Of a stretch of 12,517 bases of DNA, positions 1 to 6,198 are shown piece by piece. The translations under genes and the position numbers were made by a program. The notes below the pieces were generated by a model. The model saw nothing but the letters and a program-made list of their open reading frames with translations, did no database searches and had not been told where the DNA came from. The stretch spans positions 1 to 12,517 of the forward strand of contig DATBFX010000352.1 in the NCBI GenBank assembly GCA_036558305.1, read 5' to 3'. Position 1 is the first letter of the stretch, and each line of letters starts with the position of its first letter. Source of the stretch: DATBFX01 sp036558305. GTDB lineage: Bacteria; Chloroflexota; Chloroflexia; Thermomicrobiales; UBA6265.

Positions 1-822
1 GCGGTGACCAAGCACCGCACGCCGTGGGAAACCGGCGTCGACGTCAAGCCGCCGGCCTTCGACGACGACGTCTGGGAACTCTACGACACGACGACCGACT
101 GGTCGCAAGCGCACGACCTCGCGAAAAAGCACCCCGACAAACTCCACGAACTGCAGCGGCTCTGGCTGATCGAAGCGGTCAAGTACAACGTCGTGCCGCT
201 CGACGACCGGTTCGCCGCGCGCGCGTTCGCCGAGCAGGTCGGGCGTCCAGAATTGATCAAGGGCAAGCGACAACTGCTCTTCTCCGGCATGGGACGGCTG
301 ACCGAGCACGTCGTCCTCTGGATGAAGAACACGTCGTATTCGCTGACGGCCGAAGTGGTCGTGCCCGAGTCGGGGGCAGAGGGCGTGATCCTTGCCCAAG
401 GCGGCGTGTCGGGGGGCCAGAGCCTGTATGCCAAGGGCGGCAAACCGAAGTTTTGTTACAACTTCTTCGGCCTGGAGCAGACCTACGTCGAAGGCACGCA
501 GAAGATCCCACCGGGCACGCACCAGGTGCGGATGGAGTTTGCCTACGACGGCGGCGGGATCGGCAAGGGCGGCACCGTGACGCTCTTTATCGACGGCGCC
601 GCGGTCGGCGAAGGCCGCCTGGAGCAGACCGAGGCGATGTTCTTCTCAGCCGACGAGACGCTGGACCTCGGCAACGAGTTCGGCTCGCCGGTGACGACCG
701 ACTACGGCCAACGGAAATTCAGCGGCGAGGTGAACTGGGTCGAGATCGACCTCGGTCTCGACGACCACAGCCACCTGATCGCGCCCGAAGACCGCCTCAA
801 CGTCGCCATGGCGTTCCAGTAG
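1..822 (+). CDS. Arylsulfatase, C-terminal part only (5' end outside window)
   Basis: The reading frame is open from the first base to a TAG at 820-822, so the window shows only the last ~273 residues of a longer protein. They align almost without gaps to the end of the complete arylsulfatase at 9326-11692: both have the blocks DDDVWELY, ELQRL, KYNV-PLDDR, FAYDGGG-GKGG, FSADET and end in AMxQ. From about residue 85 the segment is rich in beta-strands and resembles a concanavalin/laminin-G-like sandwich appended to the sulfatase fold. The catalytic domain with the formylglycine cysteine must lie upstream and cannot be checked here. A GTG at position 4 could be mistaken for a start, but homology continues before it and no ribosome site is visible. 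Likely role, by family: hydrolysis of sulfate esters. The C-terminal identification is firm; the substrate is unknown. Confidence 0.9.
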   Translation, partial: AVTKHRTPWETGVDVKPPAFDDDVWELYDTTTDWSQAHDLAKKHPDKLHELQRLWLIEAVKYNVVPLDDRFAARAFAEQVGRPELIKGKRQLLFSGMGRLTEHVVLWMKNTSYSLTAEVVVPESGAEGVILAQGGVSGGQSLYAKGGKPKFCYNFFGLEQTYVEGTQKIPPGTHQVRMEFAYDGGGIGKGGTVTLFIDGAAVGEGRLEQTEAMFFSADETLDLGNEFGSPVTTDYGQRKFSGEVNWVEIDLGLDDHSHLIAPEDRLNVAMAFQ

Positions 823-906
823 CGGAGTTGGCAACGGTGCCGACAGGCGACCGGCGTGACCGCGAGGGCACACGGATCCCGGTCGCCGACATCTTCGGGT
901 GACCGT

Positions 907-946
907 GCAGAGGGCGCGGCGGCGAACGCGCCGTTGCGCCCTCTGC
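907..946. terminator. Strong intergenic hairpin after the first sulfatase
   Basis: Perfect 11-bp arms GCAGAGGGCGC (907-917) and GCGCCCTCTGC (936-946) are separated by 18 nt. The inner part pairs further (two G-U pairs, then CGGCG with CGCCG) to leave a 4-nt AACG loop, giving an 18-bp stem. It lies 84 nt after the sulfatase stop and no T-run follows, so it is not a classical intrinsic terminator. It could terminate the sulfatase transcript in either direction or serve as a protein-binding site. A second hairpin with the same 11-18-11 geometry lies at 2438-2477. Confidence 0.5.
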
Positions 947-951
947 TCATG

Positions 952-963
952 TACTATTCGCCG
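952..963 (+). promoter_or_regulatory. TACTATTCGCCG motif, putative -10 region for the MFS gene
   Basis: The 12-mer TACTATTCGCCG starts 5 nt after the hairpin at 907-946 and about 70 nt before the MFS start. Its first six bases, TACTAT, match four of six bases of the bacterial -10 consensus TATAAT. The identical 12-mer occurs at 2484-2495 before the next gene. No convincing -35 is visible, because that position is occupied by the right arm of the hairpin. The promoter role is an inference from position and recurrence. Confidence 0.4.
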
Positions 964-1030
964 GCTTCTGCCCCGCGCCGACGATCACTCAGGCCATGGC
1001 AATTGGCGCTGAGACGGGGAAGGGTGCGCG

Positions 1031-2470
1031 ATGTCGGCAGCGGCGGCCACGGCGGACGAGAGCCACCACCGACACCTCTTCGGGTTCGAGTTCCCCGATT
1101 TCTCCGTCCTCAAGGACGGGCGGGTCCAAACCATCATCTTTGCCAGAAACATCTCGAAGCTGGGCATCGCGACCCTGTCGTACGGGGCGATGGTCTACCT
1201 CGCCGACAACGGCGCCTCGCAAATCCAGGTCTCGGTCGTCGGCGCCATGGGTTATCTCGCGGCGCTGCTCTTCGGCTCTCAGGGCGGCGCCGTTGTCGAT
1301 TCGATGTCGAAGCGGAACGCCCTGATGGCGGGCTATGCCGGTCAGGCCGCGCTCTGCATCATCTTCCCCATCTTTTTCGGCGCCGACGTCATCGACCTCA
1401 CCGTGCTCGCCTTTCTCGTCGCCTCGCTCGCAACGATCACCTCTCCCGCGCTCAAGGCCACCGTGCCCCTGGTCGCGACGGTCGCGGCGATGGCGACGGT
1501 CGCCGCCGTCTTGAACCTGTTCGGATCGTTCGGCACGGCGATCGGTCAGGCGTTCGTGGCACCGGTCCTGATCAAGGTTTCGGGGATCGATGCCGTCATG
1601 TACGCCTCCGGCGTGATCCTCGCCTGCGCCGCGGTGTGGGTGCGCCGGGTACCGATCGATCCGACCGGAACGGGCAAATCGACCCGAGAGGCGCTGAAAG
1701 GGGTCGACTGGAAACCGAAGGCGCTCGACCTGCGGGGGATCGCACGGTGGATCATCGGCCGCCGGGCGGTCGCGACGATCATCCTGGTCGGTGCGGTCGT
1801 CTACGCCCTCGGCGAAGCGGTCGGGACGCTGATCCCGGTCTACGTCCGCGACGTGCTCGATGCCGACCCGTCGTGGAGCATCTACATCTTCGCCCCCGCC
1901 GGTCTCGGCTACCTGGCCGGGGCGGTCAGTGCGCCCTGGCTCATCCACAAATACGGCGAACGGCGCGTCGGCTCCATCGCGCTCACCATCACCGCCGTCG
2001 GCGTCATGCTCTACGGCGTCATCGATCTCGTGGCGCCGTTCCTGGCGCCGATCAGCCCGTGCCGGTTGTTCGAATTGCTCGGCGTGGACCTGAGCGACAA
2101 GATGCTGGCGGCCGGGTTCATCGCAATGCCGGCCAACTACGGGTCGACCGCCACTTCCGCCGCCGTCCAGAACTACATCAACCGCCGCCTCCCGTTGATC
2201 ACGCAGGGCGGCGTCTTCGGGATGGAGCGGGTGATCGAAAACGCGCTGTCGCTGGTGGCGGTACTCGGTCTCGGTGCGATCGCGACCGTCCTCGGATCGC
2301 AAGTGGTCTTCCTCGTCGCGCCGGTGGCAGTCTTCGCCGTCGTCGTCTGGCTCCTGCGATACAGCTACCGCGTGGCGGGGCAGGCCGAACCGACGCGCGA
2401 GGTGCTCGAAGAGTTGTGGGGCAGGGAGGCCGGGGAAGCGCCGGCTACCGACAGTACGCCCGGTCAGTAG
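1031..2470 (+). CDS. MFS-family transporter
   Basis: A 479-residue integral membrane protein with the hydrophobic pattern of a 12-helix major facilitator. The family's signature loop is present: GG at 85-86, D90 and K94-R95 (GGAVVDSMSKR), between helices 2 and 3. A degenerate second-half equivalent (HKYGERR) lies near residues 306-312. The central hydrophilic loop spans about 204-245 and the C-terminal tail after about residue 448 is hydrophilic. The ATG at 1031 is supported by GGGGAAGGG at 1016-1024, six bases upstream. The first ~35 residues are polar and presumably cytoplasmic. The gene sits between a sulfatase and a GAP/Sap-family gene, so a sulfated or organic anion substrate is possible, but the sequence does not define it; drug-type efflux is equally open. 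The stop codon lies inside the hairpin at 2438-2477. Confidence 0.88.
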   Translation: MSAAAATADESHHRHLFGFEFPDFSVLKDGRVQTIIFARNISKLGIATLSYGAMVYLADNGASQIQVSVVGAMGYLAALLFGSQGGAVVDSMSKRNALMAGYAGQAALCIIFPIFFGADVIDLTVLAFLVASLATITSPALKATVPLVATVAAMATVAAVLNLFGSFGTAIGQAFVAPVLIKVSGIDAVMYASGVILACAAVWVRRVPIDPTGTGKSTREALKGVDWKPKALDLRGIARWIIGRRAVATIILVGAVVYALGEAVGTLIPVYVRDVLDADPSWSIYIFAPAGLGYLAGAVSAPWLIHKYGERRVGSIALTITAVGVMLYGVIDLVAPFLAPISPCRLFELLGVDLSDKMLAAGFIAMPANYGSTATSAAVQNYINRRLPLITQGGVFGMERVIENALSLVAVLGLGAIATVLGSQVVFLVAPVAVFAVVVWLLRYSYRVAGQAEPTREVLEELWGREAGEAPATDSTPGQ

Positions 2471-2477
2471 CCGGCGC
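2438..2477. terminator. Hairpin overlapping the MFS stop codon
   Basis: Perfect 11-bp arms GCGCCGGCTAC (2438-2448) and GTAGCCGGCGC (2467-2477) enclose 18 nt; after one mismatch a further 3 bp (GAC with GTC) can form. The TAG of the MFS gene (2468-2470) is in the right arm, so the structure ends the MFS message or forms as ribosomes leave. No T-run follows. Total length, arm length and spacing match the hairpin at 907-946, though the arm sequences differ. Confidence 0.5.
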
Positions 2478-2483
2478 CTGGTC

Positions 2484-2495
2484 TACTATTCGCCG
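2484..2495 (+). promoter_or_regulatory. TACTATTCGCCG motif, putative -10 region for the GAP/Sap gene
   Basis: An exact copy of the 12-mer at 952-963, placed 6 nt after the hairpin at 2438-2477. A transcript starting 7-9 nt after TACTAT would begin about at the GTG at 2498, about 40 nt before the ATG at 2537. This would allow the GAP/Sap gene to be transcribed independently of the MFS gene despite the 66-nt gap. Inference from position and recurrence only. Confidence 0.4.
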
Positions 2496-2536
2496 CGGTG
2501 TCATCAGGAACCGCGAAGGGAGCCCCCGAACAACAC

Positions 2537-3214
2537 ATGGGCGGTGTCGTCCCCGAGACCGTTGCGATTGCGCTTGCGGTGGCGATCAGCCCGATGCGCA
2601 CCTCGGCGGCCATCCTGGTGCTGTTGTCAGACCGGGCGCGCCGCGCGGGACCCCTCTATCTGATCGGGTTCGTCACCGGCATCTCCCTCGCCACCTTGTT
2701 GGGTTTGCTCCTCGGACTCTCGGTTAACCTCGACAATCGCGAACACCCACCGACCGCGGTCTCGGTCGTGATCCTCGCGGCCGGTCTGCTTCTCCTGGCT
2801 TTCGCCGCCTGGTCGTGGCAGAGCCGCCCGAAGGATGGCAAGACTCCGGTCTTGCCGCGATGGCTCCGGTCGCTCGAATCCCTGTCGCCGCTGATGGCAC
2901 TCGGACTCGGGTTTGCCCTGTCGGTCTTCAGCTTCAAGAACCTGGGACTGATCCTCGTAGCGACGCTGGCCATCGCGCAGGCAGACCTCTCCGCGGTTGG
3001 CATGATCGTGGACTCGGCCGTCTTCGTCGTCGTCGCCTGTCTCGGGGTCGCGCTCCCGGTCGGCTGGTTCATCCTCGGGAAAGAACGCTCCACCGAGACG
3101 CTGAGCCGGTGGAAGGAGTGGCTTACCCTGCACAACGGCTGGGTGACGGCAGCGTCGACGGCGCTCGGCGGACTCCTCCTGGTCTGGAAGGGACTCGACG
3201 GGTTGATCGGCTAA
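2537..3214 (+). CDS. GAP/Sap-family (sulfolipid-addressing-like) membrane protein
   Basis: A 225-residue protein with about six hydrophobic segments (roughly 5-30, 39-61, 75-93, 118-146, 154-181, 201-222). The N-terminal stretch with AISP at 16-19, the following short basic loop (SDRARR) and the overall length resemble the GAP/Sap family, which includes the mycobacterial protein associated with sulfolipid-1 export and is distantly LysE-like. A charged loop spans about 94-113. The ATG at 2537 is chosen because family members start close to the first helix and AAGGGAG lies at 2516-2522; the 14-nt spacing is long. A GTG at 2498 would add 13 polar residues and, given the -10-like motif at 2484, could be a leaderless start. 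The role in moving a sulfated lipid or metabolite is inferred from the family and the sulfatase neighbours. Confidence 0.78.
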   Translation: MGGVVPETVAIALAVAISPMRTSAAILVLLSDRARRAGPLYLIGFVTGISLATLLGLLLGLSVNLDNREHPPTAVSVVILAAGLLLLAFAAWSWQSRPKDGKTPVLPRWLRSLESLSPLMALGLGFALSVFSFKNLGLILVATLAIAQADLSAVGMIVDSAVFVVVACLGVALPVGWFILGKERSTETLSRWKEWLTLHNGWVTAASTALGGLLLVWKGLDGLIG

Positions 3215-3298
3215 CGCGGTTCCGCACAAGGAGTCCCGCGCTGAGGCGGAAAAGCGGTCTTGCCCACGATCCATCTCCGCCTTCGATCAAATGCAGAC

Positions 3299-3333
3299 GA
3301 AATGGTCCGTCCTTGCTCCCACCCGGGCGATGG
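3299..3333 (+). promoter_or_regulatory. Recurrent 35-nt upstream element, copy A
   Basis: It begins GAAATGGTCCGTCCTTGCTC and ends CGGGCGATGG, 62 nt before the HAD start. It matches copy B (6075-6109) at 30 of 35 positions without gaps and more weakly copy C (9207-9241). It lies between the GAP/Sap stop and the HAD start, outside any likely gene. All copies face the gene downstream. It may be a promoter, operator or leader element; which one cannot be told from the sequence. Confidence 0.55.
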
Positions 3334-3395
3334 CAGGTTCGCCGCGAGACCCTACGATCGACCCCGATAAATGAGTGCCAAGGAGGAGAGAACCG

Positions 3396-4340
3396 ATGGA
3401 GTCCACCGATCGACTGCTCGTATCCTGGAACGACACCCCCACCCGCCACGCCATCGTCCAGTTCGTCCAGACGGTGACCCAGGAGGGCAACCCCGGCTTC
3501 GTACCGCCGGAGGAACGGATCGCCGTTTTCGACAACGACGGCACCCTCTGGACCGAAAAACCGATGCCGGTCGAGCTCGGATTCATCCTCCAACGCCTCG
3601 CCGCGATGACCGAGCAAAACCCCCAACTCCGCGACTGCCAACCCTGGAAAGCGGCCTACACCAAGGATTACGCCTGGTTGGGCGAGGTCATCACCAAGCA
3701 CTATCACGGCGACGACAACGACGTGAAGGTCCTCCTCGGCGGCATCCTCCAGGCATTCGCCGGGATGACCGTCGACGAGTACACGGCGGCCGCCGGCTCC
3801 TTCCTCCACCAGGGGAAACATCCGACCCTCGGGCGGATCTTTGCCGACTGCGGTTTCCTCCCGATGATCGAACTGCTGCGCTATCTGGAATCCAACGGAT
3901 TCGTCACCTTTATCGCCTCCGGCGGCGATCGCGACTTCATGCGGCCGGTCACCGTCGGCACCTACGGGATTCCCCCCGAGCGCGTCATCGGCAGCTCCAA
4001 CGCCCTCATCTACGTCGAGGACGACCAGGGCGGGACGCTTTCCTATCAAGCCCAACCGGACGTTTTCGACGACGGCCCGATCAAACCGGTCCGCATCTGG
4101 AGCCGGACCGGTCGCCGCCCGATCCTGGCCGGCGGCAACTCCAACGGCGACATCCCGATGCTCCACTGGTCCGGTGGTCCCGGACGCCCGTCCCTGCGCC
4201 TGCTCGTGCTGCACGACGATCCCGACCGCGAGTTCGACTACGTGGCCGGCGCCGAGAAATCCCTGGACCGGGCGAAGTCGGACGGCTGGACGGTCGTCAG
4301 CATCAAGAACGACTGGGCGACGGTCTTCGCGGATGTGTAG
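3396..4340 (+). CDS. HAD-superfamily hydrolase (phosphatase-like)
   Basis: A 314-residue protein with the haloacid dehalogenase motifs in order. Motif I is DNDGT at 46-50, with D46 the expected nucleophile and D48 the acid/base. Motif II is S175 in FIASGGDRD. K230 or the Arg residues after it may supply motif III. Motif IV is GGNSNGD, with D252 as a likely Mg2+ ligand. A helical cap would occupy about 60-150 between motifs I and II, as in phosphoserine-phosphatase-like members. No signal peptide or membrane segment is seen, so it is probably a soluble cytoplasmic phosphomonoesterase; the substrate is unknown. The ATG at 3396 follows a strong AGGAGGAGAG at 3381-3390; an in-frame GTG at 3375 lies before that site and is unlikely. 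The gene ends nine bases from the converging hepT stop. It shares an upstream 35-nt element with the two complete sulfatase genes, hinting at co-regulation. Confidence 0.87.
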   Translation: MESTDRLLVSWNDTPTRHAIVQFVQTVTQEGNPGFVPPEERIAVFDNDGTLWTEKPMPVELGFILQRLAAMTEQNPQLRDCQPWKAAYTKDYAWLGEVITKHYHGDDNDVKVLLGGILQAFAGMTVDEYTAAAGSFLHQGKHPTLGRIFADCGFLPMIELLRYLESNGFVTFIASGGDRDFMRPVTVGTYGIPPERVIGSSNALIYVEDDQGGTLSYQAQPDVFDDGPIKPVRIWSRTGRRPILAGGNSNGDIPMLHWSGGPGRPSLRLLVLHDDPDREFDYVAGAEKSLDRAKSDGWTVVSIKNDWATVFADV

Positions 4341-4349
4341 GCGGCCGGT

Positions 4350-4838
4350 TCACGCCTCGCGGGCCAGACCTTCCAGCAACGTCGCGAAGGCGTCGAGACT
4401 CTGGCTGACTTCGCGAAACACCGGCCGCAACCGGTTCGCCAGCCGCTCGATACGCTCTGGATCGAGTTCGATGGCGTAGGTATGCCTTACCACGTGGCGG
4501 AACCGAAGATACTCGTCGATGTCGTGAGCGTTCGCCTCCGTGATCACCCGTGGCCGTATCCCTGGTAGGTCGGTGGCCATCTGCCGCAGCAGCTCCCGGT
4601 GCCAATCGGGACCGGTCGGAACACTCGCATCCACGCTGGACGCGACGTGCGTAAAGAGGCGCTCAAGACCCGAATAGAAATCGTGCAGGTTCAGCGCCGC
4701 GGAATCGAAGAAGAGGTCCCGATCGGTGGTGCTTTCGCGACCGGCCCGAATGGCGCGCTCCACTCGTTCCACCAATCGCTCGATCTCGCTCAGCTCTTGC
4801 CGGATACGGGCGGCAGCGACGGCATAGCGCCCGATCAC
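4350..4838 (-). CDS. hepT: HepT-like RNase toxin
   Basis: A 162-residue, mostly helical protein. The diagnostic HepT motif R-x4-H-x-Y is visible as RHVVRHTY, with R114, H119 and Y121. In characterised HepT toxins the Arg and His form the RNase site, and the Tyr is the residue to which the partner MNT enzyme adds AMP units to neutralise the toxin. The first ~35 residues (RIRQELSEIERLVERVERA) form an amphipathic helix. The start is the GTG at 4838, which overlaps the TGA of the upstream MNT gene by four bases (GTGA), a usual sign of translational coupling. The protein is longer than many HepT proteins, with an acidic helical region around 125-160. It is the last gene of a four-gene minus-strand block. 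Confidence 0.82.
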   Translation of the reverse strand: MIGRYAVAAARIRQELSEIERLVERVERAIRAGRESTTDRDLFFDSAALNLHDFYSGLERLFTHVASSVDASVPTGPDWHRELLRQMATDLPGIRPRVITEANAHDIDEYLRFRHVVRHTYAIELDPERIERLANRLRPVFREVSQSLDAFATLLEGLAREA

Positions 4839-5260
4839 GGGGCAACACCCTCGGTCTCGATGACCCGAAGAAGTGAGGCCGTGCAGGTGCCGACATCGAC
4901 CAGGTTGACCGCGATCGCTCCGCCCAGATCCATCACTAACCCGATCGCGCGAAACGTGTCGGCCGGACGCAACCCCCAGGCCGCAACGTCGACGTCCGAC
5001 CAGGCGGTGAAGCAGCCGGGATGAACCAGCGAGCCAAAGACCGCCACCCGCTCGACCTGGAACTGCTCGCGCAGCAGGTCCGCCGCCTGCCGCGCCAGGA
5101 CCCACGCCTGGTGCTCTCTGGCGGCCAGCGCCCGTTGCTCGGCCTCCTGGCGTCGCCGGGCGCCATCTCGGTAACCGGCTAATGCATCTGGGCTGAGTTC
5201 GCCTGCGATTGCCACCAGACGACCCGTACCGTCCCTTGGGAGCCGAACGACGGCCTTCAC
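4835..5260 (-). CDS. mntA: MNT-type nucleotidyltransferase antitoxin
   Basis: A 141-residue protein of the minimal nucleotidyltransferase family. The core motif is G76-S77 followed after eleven residues by D89-V-D91; a third acid, D122, is in VNLVDVG. Most members have ten residues between GS and DxD, so there is one extra residue in this loop. A charged, Arg- and Glu-rich helix (about 30-68, RRRQEAEQRALAAREHQ) precedes the catalytic core. By family it neutralises HepT by adding AMP units to the toxin's tyrosine. The GTG at 5260 is the upstream-most plausible start; a clear ribosome site is lacking, and it lies 31 nt after the vapC stop, suggesting transcription with vapBC. The stop overlaps the hepT start. 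Confidence 0.8.
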   Translation of the reverse strand: MKAVVRLPRDGTGRLVAIAGELSPDALAGYRDGARRRQEAEQRALAAREHQAWVLARQAADLLREQFQVERVAVFGSLVHPGCFTAWSDVDVAAWGLRPADTFRAIGLVMDLGGAIAVNLVDVGTCTASLLRVIETEGVAP

Positions 5261-5291
5261 CTATCACCGAGAGTATGACCGCGGTCCCGCG

Positions 5292-5735
5292 TCACGTCGA
5301 GCCGAGCAGCAGGAGGTCTAACCCGCCGAACTGCTTAAAGGCGGCGTCGGTCGTGACCATCCGGTAGCCGCCAACCCGAGCGAAGGCGGCCAGGTACGCA
5401 TCTATCCAAAGCTTGGGTGAGGCCGTGTCCCGCGCGGTGTACTGGCGCCAAGCGGGCTCCAGTCCCACGGGCTCTCGTGATTGGAAAACGACCCGGTCGT
5501 CTGCGAGGAACGCGTCATAGGCGCTCCACGCTTGTTGATCGGACAGCGGCGAAAGCCCATATGGGGAAAGAAGGGCGGCAGTGGTCATCAGGCGCAGAAA
5601 CGACTGCTGCGTTGCCCGGCAAAAGTGGACGGACTGAGGTTCGACGACGGTCTCAAACCATGCGAGGGCAGCCGCGTTGTGCGCGTGTGGGGCGACGGCA
5701 AGTGCTACCCAGACGCTACTGTCGCATAAGATCAA
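5292..5735 (-). CDS. vapC: VapC-family PIN-domain RNase toxin
   Basis: A 147-residue PIN-domain protein. Acidic metal-binding residues are visible at D5 (ILCDSSVW), D112 (LWIDAYLAAFA) and D130 (MVTTDAAF), followed by F136. The position that is Glu in many PIN toxins appears to be Gln here (Q43 in TQQSFLRL), a variant I believe occurs in related toxins. By family it is a Mg2+-dependent RNase cleaving tRNA, rRNA or mRNA. The start is a TTG at 5735, forced by the need to keep D5 near the N-terminus; AGAGG stands four bases upstream. The gene overlaps the end of vapB by 20 nt, so the two are probably translationally coupled, with the weak start keeping toxin output low. Confidence 0.86.
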   Translation of the reverse strand: MILCDSSVWVALAVAPHAHNAAALAWFETVVEPQSVHFCRATQQSFLRLMTTAALLSPYGLSPLSDQQAWSAYDAFLADDRVVFQSREPVGLEPAWRQYTARDTASPKLWIDAYLAAFARVGGYRMVTTDAAFKQFGGLDLLLLGST

Positions 5736-5994
5736 GGTGCCTCTCGACTTCTTCTTCGAGCAGGATCTCTTTCATTCGCTCTGGCGTTATCTCTTCACCC
5801 GGCCGGGCGGGGTGTCCGCCAGGTATGAGCGGAAGCTTCACCCGGTTTCGGATCACCGGCGCTCCGGTCGACTTCTGAGCCAGGCCGATCCGAAGTAAGT
5901 CGGCGACCATATCCTTCAGCTTGCGGTCCTCCTCGACGGCGCGCAGCTTGACTTCACGCATGAGCTCGTCGGGCAAGTCGAGTGTCGTCTTCAT
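5716..5994 (-). CDS. vapB: VapB-family ribbon-helix-helix antitoxin
   Basis: A 92-residue protein. The first ~40 residues fit a ribbon-helix-helix DNA-binding fold: strand MKTTLDLP, then helices DELMREVKLRAVEEDRK and LKDMVADLLRIGL. The acidic C-terminal part (about 65-92) would be the segment that wraps and inhibits VapC. The ATG at 5994 is chosen because the fold begins there; the frame stays open for 54 more codons upstream, but that part crosses the operator-like repeat and does not look like protein. There is no ribosome site; the message may be leaderless, since TATTCT stands six bases before the ATG on this strand and could act as a -10. Autoregulation through the inverted repeat at 6000-6025 is expected. 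Confidence 0.85.
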   Translation of the reverse strand: MKTTLDLPDELMREVKLRAVEEDRKLKDMVADLLRIGLAQKSTGAPVIRNRVKLPLIPGGHPARPGEEITPERMKEILLEEEVERHLDLMRQ

Positions 5995-5999
5995 GGGGT

Positions 6000-6025
6000 C
6001 AGAATACCATAAAATTGGTATTCTG
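6000..6025. promoter_or_regulatory. vapB: Perfect inverted repeat, putative VapB(C) operator
   Basis: Arms CAGAATACCA (6000-6009) and TGGTATTCTG (6016-6025) are perfect complements around an AT-only spacer TAAAAT. The repeat begins five bases upstream of the vapB start and stands out as AT-rich in a GC-rich window. It overlaps the probable vapB -10. Ribbon-helix-helix antitoxins usually bind such palindromes to repress their own operon, so this is a good operator candidate. It also lies in the divergent region before the sulfatase at 6199. Confidence 0.75.
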
Positions 6026-6074
6026 GCAAGTGCGGTGAACCCCGCATGCTCGCACTGACGAACCGCAGGGCGCC

Positions 6075-6109
6075 GAAATGGTCCGTTCTTGCTCCCTGTC
6101 GGGTGATGG
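6075..6109 (+). promoter_or_regulatory. Recurrent 35-nt upstream element, copy B
   Basis: It begins GAAATGGTCCGTTCTTGCTC and ends CGGGTGATGG, 89 nt before the sulfatase start at 6199. It differs from copy A at five of 35 positions. It is about 80 nt from the vapB start, on the far side of the vapB operator. Copies B and C also share GCAGGGC just upstream (6065-6071 in this copy). Function unknown; a promoter or operator for the sulfatase is the simplest reading. Confidence 0.55.
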
Positions 6110-6141
6110 TATAGCCGTCTCAACACCTTAGTTTCTTTGGG

Positions 6142-6167
6142 AGCCAGCGACGGCAAAGCCGCCGGCT
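6142..6167 (+). other. Imperfect hairpin in the sulfatase leader
   Basis: The bases around 6142-6167 can fold with AGCC pairing to GGCT and a GCG step, with two mismatches; a competing small stem is CGGC-AAA-GCCG at 6151-6161. It ends 18 nt before the ribosome site of the sulfatase at 6199. It may be chance structure in GC-rich DNA, or modulate translation. Confidence 0.25.
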
Positions 6168-6198
6168 ATCGATCGGGCCCTCGTTGAGGAGGAACAAC

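Noticed and set aside
3243..3283. Inverted repeat AGGCGGA / TCCGCCT after the GAP/Sap gene as a terminator
   Set aside because: Seven-bp arms with a 25-nt loop and no T-run; too weak in GC-rich DNA.
3303..3317. Sigma-54-like promoter in the 35-nt element (TGG-TCCG-TCC-TTGCT)
   Set aside because: The GG and GC dinucleotides are nine bases apart rather than ten, and copy C loses the pattern. It is more likely a chance resemblance.
4339..4357. AGGCG/CGCCT stem between the converging HAD and hepT ends as a bidirectional terminator
   Set aside because: Only five base pairs and no T-tracts on either strand.
4350..5267. A single 305-residue minus-strand protein covering both hepT and the MNT gene
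   Set aside because: Only the last 162 residues look like protein; the upstream part is the MNT gene read in the wrong frame. The GTGA overlap gives a natural hepT start at 4838.
6029..6056. Nested inverted repeats AGTGCG/CGCACT and TGCGG/CCGCA between the vapB operator and copy B
   Set aside because: Short, mutually exclusive stems of 5-6 bp without recurrence elsewhere; chance cannot be excluded.
5995..6156. N-terminal extension of vapB by 54 codons
   Set aside because: It would read through the operator-like palindrome and regulatory copy B, and the ribbon-helix-helix fold starts at the ATG at 5994.
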